From Pohlia nutans (taxonomy: Eukaryota; Streptophyta; Bryopsida; Bryales; Mniaceae), in the NCBI GenBank assembly GCA_022496805.1, contig CM040086.1:5458501-5522500 (forward strand): a stretch of 64,000 nucleotides of DNA, written 5' to 3'. Both the position numbers and the translations under genes were made by a program. Positions 57,584 to 64,000 of the stretch are shown one piece after another (positions within the stretch are counted from its first letter, which is position 1; each line of letters begins with the position of its first letter). Below the pieces are notes generated by a model that was not told where the DNA came from, did not search any database, and saw nothing but the letters and a program-made list of their open reading frames with translations.

Positions 57584-58667
57584 GGCTACATCCAGGGTGA
57601 CAATTGCAAGGCGCATGGCGGATACTCCATGGTTGAGGGAATAAAAAATGAGCAGTAGAAACACATGTCGGGAAAAGAATGTGTACATGGAGGCGCTTGG
57701 ATTAGAAGCCTATAGATGTTGAACATGGTACCAATGCCTTAGATATAGATTGCAAATATCATTACAACTTCATTTTTTGATGGAACCAATGTCCAAAGAG
57801 TGGACATAATTCTTATTACATGCAAGCCCTTGAGAGTACATTTCTTTGCATTTTGTAAACACTTAGAGCAAGCTACATCTAAGAAGCATATGTAAGACAT
57901 CGTTTTTGGAAGTCATGTGTGGAGTTGAATTTGAAATTACATGCATATATGTTTCTTAAACAATTTTACAAGAAAAACTCTGAAAATTCATTAAAATTAC
58001 AATTTTAATACTCTCATCTTGTAGTTCATTTTGATTATTTGAAATCATTATGCTTCAATAGTAGTGAAGTTGTTCACATAACTTTTGTTATGGTTCCATA
58101 GTGGTCTCTTTGTACGGAATCAAAAAATAAATTTTTAGGTTGAAATACTGCACGTTATGAAAAAGATGATTCAATGTTGTACATTACCGGTATGCACCTT
58201 TGGCCAATCATTCCAAAATTTGTAAGATAATGAGTATTCATGCATTCTTCATATAATTTAAACAATAACGTCTTTTAAATTTAAATTAAAACATATTTCA
58301 CCACTATTACTTAATCAAACCGTATGAATGTCATGAAAAAGTCATCCTCTACAATTTTCATTTGTATGTCAGCCTCAAATAATGGATCTAGTGCATATCA
58401 AGTGATAAAAGCTTTTGAATTTCTTTTTGGTTGAAATGGAAGCTCATATGGAATGGGTGGATCTAGTGTTTCAATATTTATTCGAAATTGGACTTTACTA
58501 TCATGAAAATTAACTTCATCTCAGATGAGAAAATGATGAGCTATTCTCTACATAGTCCAAAAGAACTGGACACTTAGATCCTAAATGCATGCACTTTGAA
58601 ATCCATGGCTTTTCTTCAAAGCTCTCACGATAACTGTGAGGTCGATTTCAATTGCATCATTGTCCAG
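57584..58667. other. Intergenic, no gene seen
   Basis: AT-rich DNA after the hypothetical ORF. The first 150 bp retain higher GC and may be its 3' UTR. Confidence 0.4.
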
Positions 58668-58953
58668 TTAACCCCTGAACTTATGAGGGTGTCCCTGGAA
58701 TTGTCCTAAGAAAAATCATCATAAAGTACTATTTAGAAGAATATATTGGAATGATGTACAAATGAAAGTTCTAGATTTTGAATTTCAAATTCCATTTGTA
58801 CGGTTCAATTCACCAATACAACCACCAATATTTTTATAATATAAAAAATTGAAAAAAAAAAAAAAAAATCCTTTTAAAATTTGATTACAAATTTTTTTTT
58901 AATATTTTTTGAGTAAAATTTGTTGGAATGAATTTGAAATAAGATACTCTTAA

Positions 58954-59495
58954 CCCCTAAGTGATGGATCAACCATTTTATGGTCTCTGCCCTTTTTTTA
59001 TGGGCTGCCCGAAATAGAAAAAATATTTTTATAGAAAATAAAAAATATTTTTAAATAGGTAATCAAGTCTACTTTCCAGCCCAATTTGAATCATGTCAAT
59101 CCGAGTTAAACTCCACCCGAGAGAAATTTTCAAAGAAAAACACTTCTACATTGTCTAGTGTTAGAAAACTTACTATTTGAGGAAAGTAATGATGTTCTCT
59201 CCCGTTGAAAAATTTGCAATTTTATATTTTATAATAGAATGTCTAGTTTTAACAAGTCATACAAAATTTCAAATTCTAAAAATAAAATTTGTGATTCTTA
59301 TAAATATTTGAAGTTAATTTCTTCTAAACTCATTATGAGATGATAAAAAGCTATTTTTTGATATTTGACCGTATGGAAAATTACTAAACATCAAGCTCCT
59401 CATTTTCTCTTTTGGACCAAACTTCATCAAAGTTGAAGAAGTAATTTTTTATAACACATTTATGTTTTGCCCTTACCCCCTCCGTCATTTAGGGG
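58954..59495. mobile_element. TTAA-type MITE, 542 bp, with an empty-site comparison
   Basis: Bounded by CCCCTAAGTGATGG and CCGTCATTTAGGGG, with TTAA at 58950-58953 and 59496-59499. The paralogous host at 27405-27425 reads ATACTCTTAAACGTGG with a single TTAA, showing that TTAA was duplicated on insertion. Confidence 0.93.
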
Positions 59496-60014
59496 TTAAA
59501 CGTGGCGATTTTTTGAAATTTTTGTGTTCCTAAAATCTATGACCTCATTTTTGCAAGGCCACTTTTGAACAATAGTTAGTGCAATTTTTCCTTGGTCAAC
59601 AACTTGACATACTTCTACATTTGTAATTTAAGGAAAAAAATGTACTCAAGTATCATTAAATCCAATCATTAGATTGAACAACAACTTAGTGAAGTATCTC
59701 CAAAAAATCGAATGACTTTCATTCAAGCATTCATGAGAAGGTGAGAAGGGTTTGAATCTGTAAGAGCATGTCCAACAGCAGGTGCTTTGGAAGGACCAAC
59801 GCCAAGATTTGGTGTAGTCATCTCCATTTGCTTCGAAGTTAGGCCCAGCAACTACCCACTAACGCTAAATAATAGTTTTTGGAGCCAAAGTTTGAGGTTT
59901 CCCCGCCATCCAGAGAAGCTTTGGTGCAAGCAAATTTCTCACACCAAGCAAGCAAAGATGCTCAATCAACAATTAAATAACGAGCTTGAAGACTATTCAC
60001 CGGCCCGTGCTTCA

Positions 60015-60763
60015 GGGTCCGGGTCTAATATGGGTTCCAAAAAGGACTGTCTCACTAAAAAACTGTCATTTTATAATTCACTTAATGTGTGCTAGAAATT
60101 ACACATTTTCAATTCACATGAATTTAATGATAGATTCATGAGAAAGTTGTAATACTCCATTCAAAATAGTAGTGAGCAAGAAAAATTGAACAATTTATAT
60201 ATTCCGGATTGTTCCTTTTGTCTCAAATCCGGAACTGTCTCAGTTCCGGATTTGAGACAAAAGGAACAATCCGGAATATCAATTTATAGTGAAATAGTTC
60301 ATAAACAAGAAATTTAGTTAAAACAACGTTTGAGTAATATCTATGTTTAATTTTAACTCATAATTTGATGTTTTATTATATTTCCTTATTTTTGAGAACT
60401 TTCAAAAATCAAATATTTTTACACAATCTAAAAAGACTATGATTTTATAATATCTTTGTCTTAAAACTATATGATATGCTTAAATATAAACTTAATAAAG
60501 TGCATGAATATTTGTTTTAATAAAAAACCTTAAACACATAGTCCTTTCGCTACTATAATGTGACCAGGTGCTAGATATGATAAATTAGGAAAAAATTCAA
60601 TTTTTGAATTTTACCTTTATAGCACATGATTATTATGTACCAACATGTCATCTATAATACCATGTAACTTTTGTAATTTTCCAATAATTTTTTCATTACC
60701 AAAAGGACATTCTTCTAAAGTCCGGACAGTTCGGGAAGGGGTACCCTGATCAGACCCGGACCC
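60015..60763. mobile_element. 749-bp element with GGGTCCGGGTCT ends and TTCA duplication
   Basis: Perfect inverted ends GGGTCCGGGTCT and AGACCCGGACCC. TTCA flanks both sides (60011-60014, 60764-60767). The other arm of the palindrome, at 61091-61110, carries the uninterrupted site with one TTCA. The superfamily is not clear to me; no coding region. Confidence 0.85.
60199..60279. mobile_element. 81-bp perfect palindrome with 8-bp target duplication
   Basis: Two perfectly complementary 39-base arms (starting ATATTCCGGATTG) around the loop TCT, flanked by direct repeats CAATTTAT (60191-60198, 60280-60287). The 8-bp duplication suggests a hAT-type minimal element. Confidence 0.85.
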
Positions 60764-61533
60764 TTCAAGGTCATCAAGTAACTTTCATAAAATCTTCATT
60801 TTATAAGTTGCCTTGGTGTTCACTCCAGGAATGCTGCTGGGGTACTTCTTGTATTACAATCCTCCATAATAGAAATGGCCTTCAAATTGATGCTTGGTGG
60901 ACATTTTTTCTCTGCAATTGTTGGGCTTGCTCTTAGAGCATGCCCAGCAGTTCCAGAGAAAAAATGTCCGCCAAGCATTAGTTTGAGGGCCATTTTCAAC
61001 TTGGAGGAATGTTAAAGAAGAAGTACCCCAACAACATTCCTCGAGCGAACACCAAGGCAACTTATAAAATGAAGATTTTATGAAAGTTACTTGATGACCT
61101 TGAAGCACGGGCCGGTGAATAGTCTTCAAGCTCGTTATTTAATTGTTGATTGAGCATCTTTGCTTGCTTGGTGTGAGAAATTTGCTTGCGCCAAAGCTTC
61201 TTTGGATGGCGGGGAAACCTCAAACTTTGGCTCCAAAAACTATTATTTAGCGTTAGTGGGTAGTTGCTGGGCCAAACTTCGAAGCAAGTGGAGATTACTA
61301 CACCAAATCTTGGCGTTGGTCCCTCCAAAATACCTGCTGCTGGGTATGCTCTAAGTCGTTTAGAAACTGAACACTATGACGTTTAGGTGATCATAGGATC
61401 CAATATGGTTGAAGCTAACACAGGTACGGTATTGAGAATAACTTAAATTCTAATGGACCAAGTCAGAATGCATGCTCTGCGCAGGGCTTGGAAAACTGTA
61501 GCTTCCAAAACTTTACAGCTTATAAGTTAGTAA

Positions 61534-61845
61534 GAGCATTCCCACCCATGCACGCTAGGACTAACCCTCTCAAATTATTCATCTACATGTGAAGGGCCCT
61601 TGCGCTCACACTCCCCCACCCTTGCACGCCCTTCACGTATCAAAAGTGCGCATCAAATAGTCAATGGACCAATCACAAGTAGAATGAGAGGAATAATCAT
61701 CGAATAGTCAACTCAATAGTGATTTCAAAGCCCAATTTCTAACACGCTAGAATCCAGAGTCAAGAAGCATTTTGAAAGGCCCCTTGAAACTTTTCATCCA
61801 CTTCTTGAGGTCAGAGACCCTCTGAGGCCATGGGTGGCCATGCTC
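61534..61845. mobile_element. TAA-duplicating MITE, 312 bp
   Basis: GAGCATTCCCACCCATG and CATGGGTGGCCATGCTC, TAA at 61531-61533 and 61846-61848. Inverted relative of 37983-38278. The dispersed-repeat partner near 41085 lacks it. Confidence 0.88.
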
Positions 61846-61867
61846 TAAGGTGGAACCATTCATTTAA

Positions 61868-62442
61868 CCTTTAACTACCTAGGCGTTCAATTTTTTTAGA
61901 AGATGTACAAATTTCATCCACAAATTCTTATCCATCATGCATTTTTAGTAGTGTGAATTTTTTACTATAGATTTTATAGGAAGTTGACTTCATGCATGTG
62001 AGAACTGATTAGGAAGGTGACGATTTGTGAAATTTTTATCCCTCATTCCATGTTCCAATGATTCACCACAAATTTCTAAGATCTTCAAAATAGTTCAAAA
62101 GTGCTCTTGAAAAAGTCAACTCATCAAATTAAGCAACCAAAAAATCTTCTGAAATCACTGCATTTAGAGTATTACATTCCAATCCATCACAACAAATTTC
62201 ATCCACAAATTTTCAATATCTTATTCCTAATCGAATTACAAAAGAGTTTGGAATTTGGAGTTTTAAAATTTATACAAAATATTGGGGATAGCAATCATAG
62301 ATCTAGTTGTACAAATAGAATCTAAAATTCACAATGTACAACTTTTATTCATACATCAAGTACAAAATGTCCTTCTTAGTTGCATTTTATAATGTGTCTT
62401 TGCAATTCTTCAAATCTGGAGAAGGTTGCAGCCATTTAGGGA
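61868..62442. mobile_element. TTAA-type MITE, 575 bp
   Basis: TTAA at 61864-61867 and 62443-62446. Right end CAGCCATTTAGGGA. Partner of 40498-41055. Confidence 0.65.
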
Positions 62443-63480
62443 TTAAACAATCATATAACAGCTTAGAGGACATACCTTCAAGGACATACCAAGTGTGTCA
62501 CAATTTTTTGAGGGAAATATGAATTTTAGTGCGAATTTTAGTTGAGTTGATTCAAAGTGAAATCTTATTTTCTTGATAAAATTTCTATGAGTTTTTGAGT
62601 GGTATGCCTTGAAAGTACAAATCCACCCATAGATGGGGACTATGAGCATCCCATAAATGCTCTATAATCTTTCAAAATTAGCCTATAGTTGATAAAGAAG
62701 TCACTTTAAACCACCTCATTTACACTCAATTCCACCCAAGGTATTTGATTCCTTCCTTCATTGTCTTAATTGCATAATCATCCCTTTCTGATCTCATTTT
62801 TGTTCATCGAAGTACCTAAAATTTCTCTATTTACATCTAATTCTTCCTATTTCTTATTACATTTAGTGTTCATCTAAAGTGAGGTGGAATAGGAGTGGTC
62901 AACGATAGAGTGCAAGATTGGATCTTGGCTAGTTTTAGATATGTCCATCTTATATAAACTCTATCAAATGAAACTAACACTTATACATTGTAAGTGTTTA
63001 TATTCAATTATTGTATAGTTCGTAAAAGGGTGGTCTTTAGACACTAGGAATAGTATTATAGTATGGTGCCCAAACTCATGTTGACACAATAGTAAGTGGA
63101 AGGCATGGTCAATATTTATTTTCAAAAAAATAATATTTTTTTCCAAAAATAAGGTTTGGTAGATATAAAGTTTAAGAATATATCCAAAAAAAAATTCACC
63201 ACAATTTTATTTATTTATTTTGAAATTCCTATATGTTCTGGCTATTCCTTTGTGGCAAAGTACCCCTTTTCTACCCCATGTGGGCAATGTCCACTTTGTG
63301 TAGATTTGGTGAAATACTAAAGCTAATTTTCTAATTTTTTTAGAACAATTTATAGCTCATACTAGACAGCCTCAACACAAAAAGAATTATGTTTGTAAAG
63401 TGAAAAATCATACAAAACATTGAAAGATATAGTTTTTATATAAAATAAAGTTATCCAAAAAGAGAAGTCGTGTTTGAATA

Positions 63481-64000
63481 AGAAACCATGTGTTTTGTTT
63501 TAATATACTCTTATTTGTTCACTTTAAATAGTTACAAGGCACAAAAGATCGTAGCCCTTTAGTGCCCAGCTGACCACATTATGATCACTGCAATGTCCGA
63601 AATGCAAATAGCAGAGAATCCGTGAAGGATTGGAACTTCAGTTTTGAAGTTCAGATTTGCCCATATACATTACACACCTTCAAGTAAAAAGAAATTCTCA
63701 ATTTGGAATTGTACACCTATCAAAATACTTATCTACAAAACGCAAAAATACTGCAAATACTTGAAAATATAGTAAATATTTACAAATACAACACATGTAT
63801 TATACAATATTTCTTGTGCTTTGAAGTTTGTTATCTTGTTCTCTTTTTTTGGATTGTGTTTTCTTCTTCATCTTCCGTTAGTGTATGTAATCCAATCTTG
63901 ACTAATGTACCCACTCCTGTCAATTTTCAACGTATAAAATTTTGTCTTAAACCGTTTATGAATAAGTCACTTTCACTTATAAAATTCACAATAATTATGT
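63481..64000. other. Intergenic window end, no gene seen
   Basis: AT-rich, no ORF or repeat boundary recognised. Confidence 0.4.

Larger units (their letters stand above)
59764..61351. mobile_element. Two tail-to-tail TAA-type MITEs, about 415 bp each
   Basis: TAA at 59761-59763 and 61352-61354. Copy 1 is 59764-60932 (415 bp without its 754-bp insertion and duplication) and copy 2 is 60936-61351, its reverse complement; only TTA separates them. Outer ends are GAGCATGTCCAACAGCAGG; inner ends are GAGCATGCCCAGCAG. ORFs at 59787 and on the minus strand at 61328-61062 are the two arms of this palindrome, not genes. Confidence 0.85.
58672..61389. mobile_element. TTAA-type MITE broken up by two insertions
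   Basis: Starts CCCCTGAACTTATGAGG after TTAA (58668-58671) and ends near CTATGACGTTTAGGTG; the right TTAA is degenerate (ATCA). Outside the insertions at 58954-59495 and 59764-61351 it matches 27135-27714 throughout. Confidence 0.75.
61390..63480 (-). repeat. Inverted partner of the 39400-41240 dispersed repeat
   Basis: Reverse complement of 39400-41240, longer because of the MITE at 61534-61845. It holds the partner TTAA-type MITE (61868-62442). No gene. Confidence 0.85.

Noticed and set aside
59787..61328. Two near-identical ORFs on opposite strands (MEGPTPRFGVV start)
   Set aside because: They are the two arms of the palindromic MITE doublet, not paralogous genes.

Overview
The window looks like nuclear DNA of a land plant. 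The genes are intron-containing with GC-rich exons in very AT-rich, repeat-dense surroundings. They encode plant-type proteins: a DUF716/TMEM45-like membrane protein, an SBT2-type subtilase, BRICK1, an RRN7/TAF1B-like Pol I factor and a plant eIF4B. The gene density and a retroelement with a restriction-like endonuclease make me favour a seed-free plant (moss, liverwort, lycophyte or fern), but the sequence does not settle this.

Layout. 1-5 kb: DUF716 gene on the minus strand with a hAT MITE in its intron. 5-15 kb: no gene, stacked non-autonomous DNA transposons. 15.3-15.8 kb: a possible small secreted Cys-rich protein, minus strand. 17.1-23.3 kb: ten-exon subtilase whose introns carry transposon copies. 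24-29.5 kb: hAT, Stowaway and TTAA-type MITEs around the tiny two-exon BRK1 gene, minus strand. 29.8-33.3 kb: four-exon RRN7/TAF1B-like gene with a hAT MITE in intron 1. 34-46 kb: repeats, including a decayed tRNA-Val/tRNA-Phe tandem that ends in the tail motif of a local retroposon. 46.4-49.4 kb: 5'-truncated non-LTR retrotransposon encoding a PCIF1-methyltransferase-like region, RNase H, a CCHC knuckle and a restriction-like endonuclease. 50.0-52.4 kb: three-exon eIF4B. 53-64 kb: nested repeats plus one hypothetical single-exon ORF.

The genes have unrelated housekeeping roles (rRNA transcription, translation initiation, actin nucleation, secreted proteolysis, membrane protein) and show no operon-like logic. 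The coherent story is the mobile DNA. About 20 copies of a family with TTAA (sometimes CTAA) target duplications and CCCCTAAA termini look like piggyBac-type MITEs. One of them can be compared with an unoccupied related site inside the window. Alongside are hAT MITEs with perfect 8-bp duplications, two TA-duplicating families, several TTA/TAA (PIF/Harbinger-like) families, an 81-bp perfect palindrome with an 8-bp duplication, and a retroposon tail ending in (TCTA)n. Nesting gives a relative order of insertions. No transposase gene for any DNA family was seen.

Exon coordinates were derived by hand from GT/AG sites, reading frame and recalled family conservation. No alignment or database search was run.
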